Assembly: GCA_022340865.1 (NCBI GenBank)
Contig: JAJDNC010000167.1
Location: forward strand, 1 to 43,153
Length of the DNA: 43,153 nt
Reading direction: 5' to 3'
Source: Gemmatimonadota bacterium
GTDB lineage: Bacteria > Gemmatimonadota > Gemmatimonadetes > Longimicrobiales > Gaopeijiaceae
Shown: positions 24,894-37,269 of the stretch, piece by piece
Position numbering within the stretch: position 1 is the stretch's first letter
How the letters are laid out: each line of letters begins with the position of its first letter
Notes under the pieces: generated by a model
Databases searched by the model: none
Seen by the model: only the letters and a program-made list of their open reading frames with translations
Told to the model about the DNA's origin: nothing
Position numbers and translations under genes: made by a program

Positions 24894-26483
24894 CTACGGA
24901 TCGTACGTTCCCCACTCCGACCGCAGCGCGTCGCTGATCTCTCCGAGCGTCGCCATGGCCTTCACCGCGGCGATGATGGGGGGCATGAGGTTCGTCTCCC
25001 CCCGGGCGGCCTCCCGCACGGCATCGAGGGTCCGGCGCACCGGGGCGTCGTCCCTGCGGCGGCGCAAAGCGGCGAGCCTCTCACGCTGGCCGCGCTCCAG
25101 CCGCGAGTAGTCGGGCTGCCCGATGCGCGGCGGTCCCTCCTCCTCGGTGTGCACGTTCACGCCCACCACCGGCCGCTCGCCGGACTCGATCTCGCGCTGG
25201 AAACGGTACGCCGCCCGGTGGATCTCGTCCTGCATGTACTCCAGTGCCGCCGAGGCTCCGCCGAGCTCGTCGATGCGCCCGAGGTATTCCCGGGCGCGGG
25301 CCTCGATCTCGTCGGTGAGGGCCTCCACGTACCACGATCCCCCCAGTGGGTCCACTGTCCGGGTGACGCCGGACTCCGCCGCGATGATCTGCTGGGTACG
25401 CAGCGCCAGCTTCGCCGACTCCTCCGTGGGGAGCGCCAGGGCCTCGTCGTAGGAGTTCGTGTGCAGCGACTGGGTGCCTCCCAGGGTCGCCGCCAGCGCC
25501 TGCACGGTGACGCGCACCACGTTGTTCAGCGGCTGTTGGGCGGTGAGGGTGGAGCCGCCGGTCTGCGTGTGGAAGCGCAGTCGGGACGAGGCGTCCGAGG
25601 CGCCGAAGCGCTCCCGCATGAGGTGCGCCCACAGGCGGCGGGCGGCGCGGAACTTGGCCACCTCCTCCAGGAGGTCGTTGTGCGCGGCGAAGAAGAACGA
25701 GAGCCGGGGGGCGAAGGTCTCCAGATCGATGCCCCGGGCCAGCGCGCGCTCCACGTACTCGAGCCCGTTCGCGAACGTGAAGGCCACCTCCTGCGGCGCT
25801 GTGGAGCCCGCCTCGCGGATGTGGTAGCCGGAGATGGACACCGGGTTCCAGCGCGGCAACTCGCGGGAGCAGAACGCCACGATGTCGGCGATGAGCCGCA
25901 GGCTGTGCGCCACCGGGTAGATGTACGTGCCCCGTGCCACGTACTCCTTGAGCACGTCGTTCTGTACCGTGCCCGCGAGGGCGGTGCGGGACACACCCTG
26001 CTCATCGCCCACGGCGATGTAGAGCGCCAGCAGGATCGCCGCCGTGGAGTTGATGGTCATGGACGTGGACACCTCGTCCAGGCGGATCTCCCGGAGGAGG
26101 ACACGCATGTCCTCCAGCGAGTCCACGGCGACGCCCACGCGGCCGACCTCGCCGTCCGCCATGGCAGCATCGGAGTCGTAGCCCATCTGGGTGGGCAGGT
26201 CGAAGGCTACCGAGAGCCCGGTCTGGCCCCGCTCCAGGAGGTAGCGGAAGCGCTCGTTGGTCTCCTCCGCCGTTCCGAAGCCCGCGTACTGGCGCATGGT
26301 CCACACGCGACCCCGGTACATGTCTGGATGAATGCCCCGGGTGAAGGGGAAGGCCCCGGGCTCATCCGGCCCCTCCCCCGCCGCCGCGGGGCCGTCGGTC
26401 CGGGAGGGATCCCGAGCCACCGGACCGTACACGCGGGCGGTGGGGATCCCGCTGTCGGTGAGGAAGCGCCGGTCGGCGCTCAT
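24894..26483 (-). CDS. Methylmalonyl-CoA mutase, large subunit (catalytic domain only)
   Basis: Radical B12 enzyme that interconverts methylmalonyl-CoA and succinyl-CoA. The 529-residue protein has the catalytic barrel: [24 protein letters not shown] (in part [11 protein letters not shown], 64-74), [15 protein letters not shown] (91-105), [14 protein letters not shown] and RRL-type segments. The Tyr of RQYAG and the Arg of VARGTYIYP agree with a methylmalonyl- rather than isobutyryl-CoA mutase, although the PTQMG motif is shared with the latter. The B12-binding domain is absent, so a separate small subunit is needed. ATG at 26483 overlaps the biotin-carrier stop (ATGA). Confidence 0.9.
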   Translation of the reverse strand: MSADRRFLTDSGIPTARVYGPVARDPSRTDGPAAAGEGPDEPGAFPFTRGIHPDMYRGRVWTMRQYAGFGTAEETNERFRYLLERGQTGLSVAFDLPTQMGYDSDAAMADGEVGRVGVAVDSLEDMRVLLREIRLDEVSTSMTINSTAAILLALYIAVGDEQGVSRTALAGTVQNDVLKEYVARGTYIYPVAHSLRLIADIVAFCSRELPRWNPVSISGYHIREAGSTAPQEVAFTFANGLEYVERALARGIDLETFAPRLSFFFAAHNDLLEEVAKFRAARRLWAHLMRERFGASDASSRLRFHTQTGGSTLTAQQPLNNVVRVTVQALAATLGGTQSLHTNSYDEALALPTEESAKLALRTQQIIAAESGVTRTVDPLGGSWYVEALTDEIEARAREYLGRIDELGGASAALEYMQDEIHRAAYRFQREIESGERPVVGVNVHTEEEGPPRIGQPDYSRLERGQRERLAALRRRRDDAPVRRTLDAVREAARGETNLMPPIIAAVKAMATLGEISDALRSEWGTYDP

Positions 26484-27007
26484 GCCTCCTCCTTCCCGGT
26501 GCCCTCCGGGGCGCGGAAGTCCACGAGCACCTGGTCCTTCTCCACCGCCTGGCCCGTCTCCACGTGGACGCGGGCCACCACCCCGGCCGCCTCGGCCCGG
26601 AGCTCGTTCTCCATCTTCATCGCCTCCACGATGACCAGTCCCCGACCCACCTCCACCGTGTCGCCTTCGGCCACCTCGACCTTCACCACGAGGCCGGGCA
26701 TGGGGGCACGCACCGGCCGCGGACCTGCCGGCCCCGAGCCGGAGCCGGTCATCTCGCGAATGGCCCGGGTGCGTTCGTCCACGGGCTCCGCGGCGAGGCG
26801 GCGGCCGCGCAGGTAGAGGTCCCAGCCCCCGCCGTCGGCGCGCGTCGCCACCAGCCGGTACGACGCCCCGTCGAGCAGCAGGCTGTGCACGTCGGTGCCG
26901 CTCACGTGGGCGAGATCGGCGGCGGCGCGGGTGCCGTCCACGGTCACGCCCTCGGCGCCGATCTCCACCTCGAAGGTTCGCTCCCTCACGGCGACATGGT
27001 AGCGCAT
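26480..27007 (-). CDS. Biotin carboxyl carrier protein of an acyl-CoA carboxylase
   Basis: The 175-residue protein has a C-terminal biotinyl domain with Lys131 in EAMKMENE and a preceding [14 protein letters not shown] strand. The N-terminal half resembles the linker or BT region that joins the carrier to the biotin carboxylase in propionyl-CoA carboxylases. It presumably carries carboxybiotin between the carboxylase (28320-29831) and the carboxyltransferase (31207-32757). ATG at 27007 shares a base with the upstream methyltransferase stop (TGATG), and its own stop overlaps the mutase start. Confidence 0.9.
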   Translation of the reverse strand: MRYHVAVRERTFEVEIGAEGVTVDGTRAAADLAHVSGTDVHSLLLDGASYRLVATRADGGGWDLYLRGRRLAAEPVDERTRAIREMTGSGSGPAGPRPVRAPMPGLVVKVEVAEGDTVEVGRGLVIVEAMKMENELRAEAAGVVARVHVETGQAVEKDQVLVDFRAPEGTGKEEA

Positions 27008-28319
27008 CAGGCTTTCTCCCCGGGATCTCCTCGCCGTGTGAAGATGGCCACGGTCTCCACGTGGGCGGTCTGGGGGAAGAGGTCGAAGCAACGCACATCG
27101 GCCAGGACGTACGTGTCGGCGAGGCGTGCGGCGTCCCGAGCGAGAGTCGCGGGGTCGCAGCTGACGTAGATGAGCCGAGGCGCCGGCACCGCCGCGAGCA
27201 TGGGGGGAACTCGCTCGTCGAGGCCCGTGCGCGGCGGATTCACGATGACCAGATCGGCGGGGAGGCACGCGCTCAGGCGCTCCTCCACACGCCCTTCCAC
27301 CACCGAAAACCCGGCGGGCGCCCCGTGCCGGGCCGCCGCGCAGGCCTCGGCGTCCGACTCGATGCCCTGCACCCGCCAACCGGCCCGGGCCAGCGCGCGG
27401 CCATGCACGCCGACGCCGCAGAAGGCGTCCACCGCGCGCAACGTTCCGGCGGCGCCCGCCAGGGCCCGGTCGAGGACGTGGCGGCCCAGCTCGTCCGCGG
27501 CCTCGCGGTTCACCTGCACGAAGGCCCGGCCCCCCAGCGGCACGCGCTCGGCACCCACCACCTCCTCGGCGGGGGTGCCGGCCACCAGGAGCGCCGGACC
27601 CCCCTGGGGCTGGTGCCAGAGCGCCCGGCATCCGGGGATCCGTTCCAGGAGATCGCCGGGCTCCCACCCCGGCGCGCCCCCACGCACGAGCACCACCACA
27701 CCCCCGTCCACGCTCCTCAGCGTGATGCGCAGATCCCCGGGCGCGGGAAGACGCTCCGCGGCCCGACCCCACGCCTCCCGGAGCCCCGACCAGGCCTGGA
27801 GAATCGGCCTCTCCGCCAGGAGGCACTCGTCTCTCACCTCCACCACTCTGTCGGGGCGCTCCAGCGCGTGGAAGCCCGCCACCACCCTGCCCCCACGCAG
27901 ACGGCGGAGGATGAACGTCACCCGGTTGCGGTACCCCCACACCAGCGGGGACCGCTGCACCTCGGGAACGGACACGTCCACCCCCCCGATGCGCGCCAGG
28001 GCGTCGGCGACGAAGCGGCCCTTCCACGTGAGCTGGGTCGCATAGCCGACGTGCTGGAGCGTGCACCCCCCGCACGAGTCGTAAAGGGGGCAGGGCGGCG
28101 TCTCCCGCTGGGAGCTGGACGTTTCCACCCCCACCAGCGTCCCCGCGGCCCAGCGACGGTGGATCCGCTCCACGGCGACCTCCACGTCGTCTCCGGGGGC
28201 CGTGCGGTGGACGAACACGACGCGGCCGTCGGGAAGCTCGGCCACGCCCGCGCCATTGGACGCCAGGGACCGCACGTGGACCACAACCCGCTGGCCCGCC
28301 GCCACCGCGTCCGCCACGC

Positions 28320-28323
<4 letters not shown>
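27007..28323 (-). CDS. 23S rRNA (uracil-5-)-methyltransferase, RumA/RlmD type
   Basis: SAM-dependent enzyme making 5-methyluridine in 23S rRNA (possibly tRNA in some members). The 438-residue protein has an N-terminal TRAM domain (residues about 8-62), a 4Fe-4S cluster with Cys78, Cys84, Cys87 and Cys167, the SAM motif [25 protein letters not shown], and the catalytic cysteine in [12 protein letters not shown]. Start GTG at 28323 overlaps the biotin-carboxylase stop (GTGA). It is embedded among carboxylase genes without an evident functional link; RlmC, RlmD or TrmFO-like specificity cannot be told apart. Confidence 0.9.
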
Positions 28324-29831
<1,508 letters not shown>

Positions 29832-30048
29832 CGATTCAGGGCGGGCGAACCTCGGACGGCGCGGTGACTTCCGGCTGCGGCGCGGAAGTTAGAGAGGGCG
29901 CCACACGCGGGAAACCCCGGAGTGCCGGAGGGGAGCCCGACGGTGAACGCGGACGCACCCGGGCGGGGCAAGACGAAGAGAGGCGGAGACCTCGCGGCCC
30001 CCGCCCCACCGTGCGCCGACTTCACGCGCCCGCGGACCCCGCCCGTCC

Positions 30049-31107
30049 TCAGCCGCCCAGGTGGCCTTTGACGTCCAGGGCCTTCCCCTTGCGGATGATG
30101 TGGAAGTCGATGGGCTCGTTGCTGGAGTAGCTGGCCAGGATGCGCCGGGCGCGGACGGGATTCTCGGCCTCGCGACCGCCGATCCGAAGGATTACGTCGC
30201 CGGGTCTGAGCCCCGTGGTGGAGTTGGATTCCACGTCGGACACGAGCACGCCCTGATCGGTCTTGAAGTACGACGCGAGCCCGGGATTCAGCTTGATGAG
30301 CCGAAGCCCGCCGATGCACTCGTCGCTGCGGCTCAGGATCTCCAGGTCGCTGTCGCTGTTGCCGGGGCAGCGCCAGGAGGAGGCGTTGCTGGTGTCTCCG
30401 CTCGAGATCCGCAGCCTCCCGTTCTTGCCCGGCACGAAGATGCGCCACTGCCGATCCCGTTCCCCCAGGCTGTCGAGGTGCTCGCGCAGGGCGTGCATCC
30501 GGTCCTGGAAGATCCGTCCCTCGAGGCCCGGCAGGGAGCCGACGGTTGCCCAGGAGGACAGGTCGCGGGTGCGCACCGTCACCGTGTGGGCCGTGCCGTC
30601 CCTCAGATATCCCACCGGCACCCGGGCGTTCGGATCGAGACCGTGGACGATGCTCAGGAGCCGCTGCACGGGAAGGGACTCGTTCCTGTCGAAGCTCTTC
30701 TCCACGGTGGGATCCAGCTTCGCGGAGAGGCTCTTGCCGTCCACGCTGGTGATGATGTCACCCCGACGGATGCCAACCGAGTCCGCGGGCCCGTTCTCCA
30801 ATACCGACTGGACGACCGCGCCCTCGGCGTCGTCGGCCGCATCCTGCGTGACGCTCACCGTGATGCCCAGACGGGCCCGGGCGGCGGGCTGCGCGAAGGC
30901 GCCCACCATGACGTCGCCCGGGCCGGGGACCCTCAGGCATGTGCAGTTCGGGAGGTCCTTGCCGCTGCTGTCCACGCACCGGCAGTCGGCACGTGGCGAT
31001 CCGGGGGCACTCTGCTGCGCCGACGTGCCCGCCGGGGCTGCGGCCACCATCGCGGCCAGGAGCGCCCCACCGGCCAGGGCGCTCAGGCTCCGACCCATCG
31101 TCTTCAT
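30049..31107 (-). CDS. Secreted double-PDZ-domain protein
   Basis: An exported protein of 352 residues with no protease domain. A signal peptide spans about 1-30 (ending TSAQ). A cysteine-rich stretch follows (Cys42, 44, 55, 57). The first PDZ-like domain lies at about 78-180 (ARLGITVSV, GPADSVGIRRGDIITSVDG) and the second at about 265-345 (GGLRLIKLNPGLASYF, STTGLRPGDVILRIGG). Two further cysteines (247 and 264) could form a disulfide. PDZ pairs without a protease suggest binding of C-termini of envelope proteins. ATG at 31107 follows GGAGAG. It lies between the two carboxylase subunits, and its own promoter is not clear. Confidence 0.85.
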   Translation of the reverse strand: MKTMGRSLSALAGGALLAAMVAAAPAGTSAQQSAPGSPRADCRCVDSSGKDLPNCTCLRVPGPGDVMVGAFAQPAARARLGITVSVTQDAADDAEGAVVQSVLENGPADSVGIRRGDIITSVDGKSLSAKLDPTVEKSFDRNESLPVQRLLSIVHGLDPNARVPVGYLRDGTAHTVTVRTRDLSSWATVGSLPGLEGRIFQDRMHALREHLDSLGERDRQWRIFVPGKNGRLRISSGDTSNASSWRCPGNSDSDLEILSRSDECIGGLRLIKLNPGLASYFKTDQGVLVSDVESNSTTGLRPGDVILRIGGREAENPVRARRILASYSSNEPIDFHIIRKGKALDVKGHLGG

Positions 31108-31144
31108 CTTCGTCTCTCCACGGGATGGTGTTTCTCTGCCTGCC

Positions 31145-31158
31145 CATCCCATGGGATG
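31145..31158. promoter_or_regulatory. Perfect 14-bp palindrome upstream of the PDZ gene
   Basis: CATCCCA-TGGGATG is a perfect dyad about 38 bp before the PDZ ATG, inside the 99-bp gap after the carboxyltransferase gene. It may be an operator or a chance structure; no promoter boxes are clear around it. Confidence 0.25.
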
Positions 31159-31193
31159 CTCCGCCGGCCGCTCCGGGTTGTCCTGCGACAGTC

Positions 31194-31206
31194 GTAGCGG
31201 AATCCG

Positions 31207-31210
<4 letters not shown>
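31194..31210 (-). terminator. Hairpin at the end of the carboxyltransferase gene
   Basis: GTAGCGG-ATT-CCGCTAC, a perfect 7-bp stem with 3-nt loop, overlaps the TAG stop at 31207-31209. No T tract follows on the minus strand, so it may stabilise the mRNA end or attenuate rather than terminate. Confidence 0.35.
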
Positions 31211-32757
<1,547 letters not shown>

Positions 32758-32787
32758 GGTGCGGACTCCGCGGGGTGGCTGGTGCTC

Positions 32788-34101
32788 CTAGAAGACGACG
32801 GGGATGAAGGCTCCGTGCTCGATGCGCACCACCTCGGTGCGCCGGACCACGCGGCCGTCCTCGACCGAGAGGATTCCGGTTGCACCCTGGACATCGTGCA
32901 CGTGCTCCAGGGCCGCCGCCACCTCCGCGGGGGTCCGGGCCCCGTCCTTGGCCGCCTCCAGAAGCAGGATGGCGGCGTCGTACCCCAGCGCGGGCACAGG
33001 GCTGACGAGGGAGCGCTGGAAGTGCTCCTCGTAGGCCTTCTTGAAGCGCTCGTATCCCGGCGACCCCGGGCCCGCGCTCACGGGCATCGTGGCGATGACG
33101 CCGTCGGTGTGCCGGAACGGGATGCTGCTGAGCACGTCGGGATCGGTCCACCCTGAGGTGCCGAGGACCTGGATGCCGAGGGTGTCCAACCCGAAGAAGG
33201 TGACCTGCGGCGCCACCAGCTCCACGTCTCCCGGGGAGAGAGGCAGGAAGAGCGCCACGGGGTCAAGGGAATCGGGGTTCACATGAAGGGTGTCGTCCGG
33301 GGGGAGCTTGGCCCGCAGCGAGTCGATCTCCGCGCCTCTCAGGGCCTGCTGGGCGGCTTTAAGGGGCCCGCCGAAGCTGGTCTCGCCCGGGTCGTACTCG
33401 AATCGGCCCGCCAGCGGGACTCCGTCGGTCTGGAGCGCGGCCTCGAAGGCATCGGCCTCCTGAGAGGACTCCGCGGAGCGCGAGTTGACCACCGCCACGC
33501 GCTTGAAGCCCTGCTGGGCCGCGTAGTCGGCCATGGAGGCCGCCGCCCGGGGGTCGGCTCCCGACAGCGAGAAGACCCCGGTCCCCGAGGCCACCCGCGC
33601 GGTGGGCGAGATGAGGGCGAGCTCCCCCATCCGACCGGCCGCGGCGGCGGCGAGATCACCCTGCTCCAGAAACCCGACGGCGCCCAGGGCTCCGTCGGCC
33701 TCGAGCTCCTGCACCTGGCTGGCGGCGACGGTGGGATCGCCGGCGTCGTCGCGGGACACCACGGTCACCTGCGCCGACGGCCCCAGGTAGGACGCGGCCG
33801 CGACCTCGACGCCCTCCGCGATGAGCTTCGCGTAGTCGCGGAAGGCCGGGGATCCGCTCAAGGGCAGCACGCTCCCCAGGCGCACGTCGAGGGCCGCGGT
33901 GGGGGTGCCAGCGGCCGTATCGGGGGCGGCCGCTTCCGTCGGGGGAGCTTCCGGCGCGGCTCCACTGGCTCCGGGACTCGGCGCGGCGGTCGTTCCCCCG
34001 GGCCTGGGCCCGGCGGGCTGACAGGCCCCCAGGAGTGCGGCCAGGATGAGGAAACGCCCGGACACGCTGAGCGCCCGGGCGATCCGACGGAATCGGCTCA
34101 T
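32788..34101 (-). CDS. Periplasmic-binding-like lipoprotein (LivK/Leu-Ile-Val-type)
   Basis: A 437-residue lipoprotein with a signal sequence and lipobox LLGAC (Cys27), a Pro/Ala/Thr-rich linker of about 45 residues, then a type I periplasmic-binding fold (LGSVLPLSGSPAFRDYAKLIAEGVEVAA, in part LGSVLPLSG; VTVVSRDDAGDP; GFKRVAVVNSRSAESSQEADAF...). Family members bind branched-chain amino acids or other small ligands for ABC importers; others, such as LpoA, activate cell-wall enzymes. No permease or ATPase is adjacent, so it is an orphan and the ligand is unknown. ATG at 34101, 37 bases after the rpsA stop. Confidence 0.85.
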   Translation of the reverse strand: MSRFRRIARALSVSGRFLILAALLGACQPAGPRPGGTTAAPSPGASGAAPEAPPTEAAAPDTAAGTPTAALDVRLGSVLPLSGSPAFRDYAKLIAEGVEVAAASYLGPSAQVTVVSRDDAGDPTVAASQVQELEADGALGAVGFLEQGDLAAAAAGRMGELALISPTARVASGTGVFSLSGADPRAAASMADYAAQQGFKRVAVVNSRSAESSQEADAFEAALQTDGVPLAGRFEYDPGETSFGGPLKAAQQALRGAEIDSLRAKLPPDDTLHVNPDSLDPVALFLPLSPGDVELVAPQVTFFGLDTLGIQVLGTSGWTDPDVLSSIPFRHTDGVIATMPVSAGPGSPGYERFKKAYEEHFQRSLVSPVPALGYDAAILLLEAAKDGARTPAEVAAALEHVHDVQGATGILSVEDGRVVRRTEVVRIEHGAFIPVVF

Positions 34102-34138
34102 CGTTCCTGCCTCAGCCGGAGAGGGCGGGAAGGGGGCA

Positions 34139-36307
34139 TCAGCCCTCCTTTTCCGCCTCGGCCTCCGCGTCGGTAGCCACGCCCTCATCCGCGCCACCCT
34201 CCTCTTCTGCTTCTGCTTCTTCTTCGTGCGTGTCCGTCTCCTCGGCGTCCCCTTCCTCGGCCGCCGCCGCAACGGGCTGCTCGGCGGCGGGTTCCTCTTC
34301 AGCCGCCTCCTCCGCGGCGGGCTCCTCGGCAGCCTCCTCGTCCGCGGCGGGCTCTTCGGCAGCCGCCTCCTCCGCGGCGGGCTCCTCGGCAGCCTCCTCC
34401 TCGGCGGCAGGCTCCTCGGCAACCGCCTCGTCCGCGGCGGGCTCTTCGGCAGCCTTGGCTTCCCGGGTGCCCTCCTCGCCTCCCTCCTCCTGGCTGCCAC
34501 CACCCTCGGCGGCCAGGAGCGCGGCCTGCATGGCGTCGATCTCCTCCTGGGATTTCCGCTTGGGCTTGGTGGTGACCTCGAGGACGATGCGCCGGTTGGC
34601 GCTGTCGGACTCGATGACCCGGAGGTCCACGGCATCGCCGGCCCCGTAGTACTCCATGAGGCGGGTGGCGTCATCCACCCCGGAGTGCGAGGCCGGCACG
34701 AAGCCCTCGATGTCGTCGCCCAGGTCCACCACCACGCCCTTGTCCTGCACACGGGCGACGTGACCCTCGGGCTCGACGCCCGGAGCGAAGCGCTCGGAGA
34801 TCTGCGGCCAGGGATCGTCCTGGAGCTGCTTGACGCCCAGCGAAATGCGCTTGTTCTGCGCGTCCACGTCCAGGACCATCACCTCCACGTCCTGGCCCTT
34901 CTGCACGACCTCGGACGGGTGCTCGACCCGCTTCGTCCAGCTCATGTCCGAGACGTGGACCAGGCCGTCGATGCCGGGCTCGATCTCCACGAAGGCGCCG
35001 AAGGACGTCAGGTTGCGCACCACTCCGGTGAGCTTGGTCCCGGTGGGGTACTTCACCGGGAGCGCCAGCCACGGATCCTCCTCGATCTGCTTCATGCCGA
35101 GAGAGATCTTCTCGTCGTCGGGATCCACCTTCAGGACCACCGCTTCGATCTCCTCGCCGATGGAGACGATCTTCGACGGGTGCCGCACGTTGCGTGTCCA
35201 GCTCATCTCGGAGATGTGCACCAGCCCCTCGACGCCCTTCTCGAGCTCCACGAAGGCGCCGTAGTTGGTGATGGACACCACTTTGCCGCGGACGCGGGAG
35301 CCCACGGGGTACTTCTTGTCGATGTCCGTCCAGGGGTACGGGAGGAGCTGCTTGAGGCCCAGCGAGATGCGCTCGCGGTTCCAGTCGATGTCCAGGACCT
35401 TCACGTCCAGCCCCTTGCCGATCTCCACCACCTCCGAGGGATGACCCACCCGGCCCCACGACATGTCGGTGATGTGGAGCAGACCGTCCAGCCCGCCCAG
35501 GTCGATGAAGGCGCCGAAGTCGGTGATGTTCTTCACCACCCCCTCGCGGACCTGGCCCACCAGGAGCTCCTTCACCAGCGTCTCGCGCTTCTTCTCGCGC
35601 TCGGCCTCCAGGATCACGCGCCGGGACACGACGATGTTCCGCCGCCGCTTGTTGAGCTTGATGATCTTGAACTTGTACGTCTCGCCGATGAGGTCCTCGA
35701 TGTTGGGGACCCGGCGCAGCGCGATCTGCGAGCCCGGCAGGAAGGCGTCCACGCCCATGAGGTCGACGGTCACGCCGCCCTTGATCTTGCGCATGAGCGT
35801 GCCCTTCACCGGGCGGTCGGCCTCGTGGGCTTCTTTGATCTTCTCCCAGACGCGCAGGAAGTCGGCCTTCTTCTTGGACAGGACCACGACGCCGTCGTCG
35901 TCCTCCAGGCTCTCCAGCAGGACCTCGACCTCCTGGCCCGCCTCCGGCGGCTCCTTGAACTCGTCGAGGGCGACGGCGCCCTCGCTCTTGAAGCCGAACT
36001 CGAGGATCACCGCGGTGTCGGTGACGCGCAGGACCTTGGCCAGCACGATCTCGCCTTCGCGGATGTCCTGGAAGTCCTCGTGGAACTGCGAGAGCAGCGC
36101 CTCGAACTCCGCGCGGGAGGTGTCGAGGGGCTCCTCGCCGTAGGGATCGTGGAAGATCTCGGGGGAGATGCCCTCGGGATGCTCGGTCTCGGGCTCGGAG
36201 GCGACGGTCGTCACCTCGCCGGTGAGGGCGTCGATGGCGATACCTTCCTCGTCCGCCAGGTCTTCGGTGGTGAGATCGGCGTCTTGCGGAGTGGTGTTCT
36301 CTGTCAT
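34139..36307 (-). CDS. rpsA: Ribosomal protein S1 with long acidic repeat tail
   Basis: S1 unwinds and delivers mRNA to the 30S subunit. The 722-residue protein has an acidic N-terminus (1-80) and six S1 (OB) domains at about 84-146, 164-231, 250-318, 335-405, 422-492 and 509-578, with the usual conserved GxVxxI(T)xxGAFV(D/E)L and DGLxHxSDMSW features in the later domains. From about 600 to the end is a Glu/Ala-rich tail including six decapeptide repeats. The length is well above the 550-580 residues of most S1 proteins. ATG at 36307; GGGAG lies 9 bases upstream, inside a hairpin. The order aroA-cmk-rpsA is widely conserved. Confidence 0.95.
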   Translation of the reverse strand: MTENTTPQDADLTTEDLADEEGIAIDALTGEVTTVASEPETEHPEGISPEIFHDPYGEEPLDTSRAEFEALLSQFHEDFQDIREGEIVLAKVLRVTDTAVILEFGFKSEGAVALDEFKEPPEAGQEVEVLLESLEDDDGVVVLSKKKADFLRVWEKIKEAHEADRPVKGTLMRKIKGGVTVDLMGVDAFLPGSQIALRRVPNIEDLIGETYKFKIIKLNKRRRNIVVSRRVILEAEREKKRETLVKELLVGQVREGVVKNITDFGAFIDLGGLDGLLHITDMSWGRVGHPSEVVEIGKGLDVKVLDIDWNRERISLGLKQLLPYPWTDIDKKYPVGSRVRGKVVSITNYGAFVELEKGVEGLVHISEMSWTRNVRHPSKIVSIGEEIEAVVLKVDPDDEKISLGMKQIEEDPWLALPVKYPTGTKLTGVVRNLTSFGAFVEIEPGIDGLVHVSDMSWTKRVEHPSEVVQKGQDVEVMVLDVDAQNKRISLGVKQLQDDPWPQISERFAPGVEPEGHVARVQDKGVVVDLGDDIEGFVPASHSGVDDATRLMEYYGAGDAVDLRVIESDSANRRIVLEVTTKPKRKSQEEIDAMQAALLAAEGGGSQEEGGEEGTREAKAAEEPAADEAVAEEPAAEEEAAEEPAAEEAAAEEPAADEEAAEEPAAEEAAEEEPAAEQPVAAAAEEGDAEETDTHEEEAEAEEEGGADEGVATDAEAEAEKEG
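34268..34447 (-). repeat. Six 30-bp repeats encoding EEPAA-type decapeptides
   Basis: Codons 621-680 of rpsA form six consecutive 10-residue units starting EEPAA (EEPAADEAVA, EEPAAEEEAA, EEPAAEEAAA, EEPAADEEAA, EEPAAEEAAE, EEPAAEQPVA). The unit is in frame (30 bp), so copy-number changes would alter only tail length. Confidence 0.85.
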
Positions 36308-36315
36308 GGGTCTCG

Positions 36316-36331
36316 GCTCCCGCGCGGGAGC
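36316..36331 (-). promoter_or_regulatory. Hairpin that covers the rpsA ribosome-binding site
   Basis: GCTCCCGCGCGGGAGC is a perfect palindrome that folds into a 6-bp stem with GCGC loop. Its 3' arm on the minus strand contains the GGGAG Shine-Dalgarno sequence, 9 bases before the rpsA ATG. S1 represses its own translation in E. coli, so this may serve autoregulation; that role here is inferred. Confidence 0.4.
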
Positions 36332-36475
36332 GCGGGTGCGAAAGGCCGGAGGTCCGGGGACGGAACGTCCGGGCGTGGGTGGAAGCAGGAAAGGCCGGGC
36401 GCACCCATCGGGCACCGCCTCTGGTCTTTCGGCGAACACTCTCCCGGGGCCGACCGGGTCGGTCCCGAGACCGTA

Positions 36476-36504
36476 AAGCTACCCGGGGTCGCGGGATCGG
36501 TCAA
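36476..36504 (-). promoter_or_regulatory. Promoter for rpsA
   Basis: On the minus strand TTGACC (36504-36499), 17-nt spacer, and TAGCTT (36481-36476) lie in the 269-bp gap after cmk. The start would be about 160 nt upstream of the ATG. The -10 sits in GGGTAGCTTT, identical to that at ssrA. Confidence 0.55.
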
Positions 36505-36576
36505 CGCGAAGGCCGGCGGGGCGCGGGCTCGCTCGGAGCCAGCGTCACCACCTGATTCACCCGCGCGGGGGCCGGG

Positions 36577-37269
36577 CTACGACCTCCCGGATCGGCGCAC
36601 CTCGCGCACGACCACCTCGACCTGCTCCTCCACCGTGAGGTGCGTGGTGTCCACCACCAGCGCGCCCTCGGGCCGGCGCAGAGGCGACTCGGAGCGGGTG
36701 CTGTCCCGCCGGTCCCGGAGCTCGATGGCCGCCGCCTCGTCGCGCAGCTGCTCGTCGGACGGACGGGCGACGCCGCGCTCCAGGAGCCGCCGGCGGGCGC
36801 GCTCGGTGATGTCCGCCACCAGGAAGACCTTCACTTCCGCGTCGGGAAAGACCACGGTGCCCATGTCCCGGCCGTCTGCCACGAGGCGTCCTTCTCTTCC
36901 CGCACTCCGCTGGAGACCAAGGAGGGCCGCCCTCACCGCCGGCAGCCGCGAGAGCTGCGAGACCTGGGCAGTGACCGCGTCCCCGCGGAGCTCCGGCCCG
37001 GGCACCCGTCCCGCGACGCGCACGTCGAAGCCGGAAGGCGTGGGGGCGACCGCCACGTTCAGCGCGTCGATCTCCTCGCGGGTCAGCCGGGGCCACGCGT
37101 CCGGCGGAGTGCCGGAGTCCAGGAGCGCGAGGGTGAGGGCCCGGTAGAGGGCACCGGAGTCCAGGTGGCGGAACCCCAACCGGCGCGCCGCCTCGCGGGC
37201 GGTGGTGGACTTCCCCGAGCCCGCGGGGCCGTCCACGGTGACGATGGGCCCGCCACGTCCGACGCTCAT
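36577..37269 (-). CDS. cmk: Cytidylate kinase
   Basis: Phosphorylates CMP and dCMP with ATP. The 230-residue protein has a P-loop GPAGSGKST (14-22), HLDSGALYRALT, the CMP-binding ADGRDMGTVVFPDAEVKVFL (in part DGRDMGTVVFP) and the LID region RRDSTRSESPL. Length is normal. ATG at 37269 overlaps the aroA stop (ATGA). It lies between aroA and rpsA in the classic order. Confidence 0.96.
   Translation of the reverse strand: MSVGRGGPIVTVDGPAGSGKSTTAREAARRLGFRHLDSGALYRALTLALLDSGTPPDAWPRLTREEIDALNVAVAPTPSGFDVRVAGRVPGPELRGDAVTAQVSQLSRLPAVRAALLGLQRSAGREGRLVADGRDMGTVVFPDAEVKVFLVADITERARRRLLERGVARPSDEQLRDEAAAIELRDRRDSTRSESPLRRPEGALVVDTTHLTVEEQVEVVVREVRRSGRS

Noticed and set aside
34046..37147. 1033-codon open frame on the plus strand opposite rpsA and cmk
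   Set aside because: It is antisense to two well-identified genes and its composition (His, Leu, Gly, Arg-rich) is that of reverse-frame translation of GC-rich genes.
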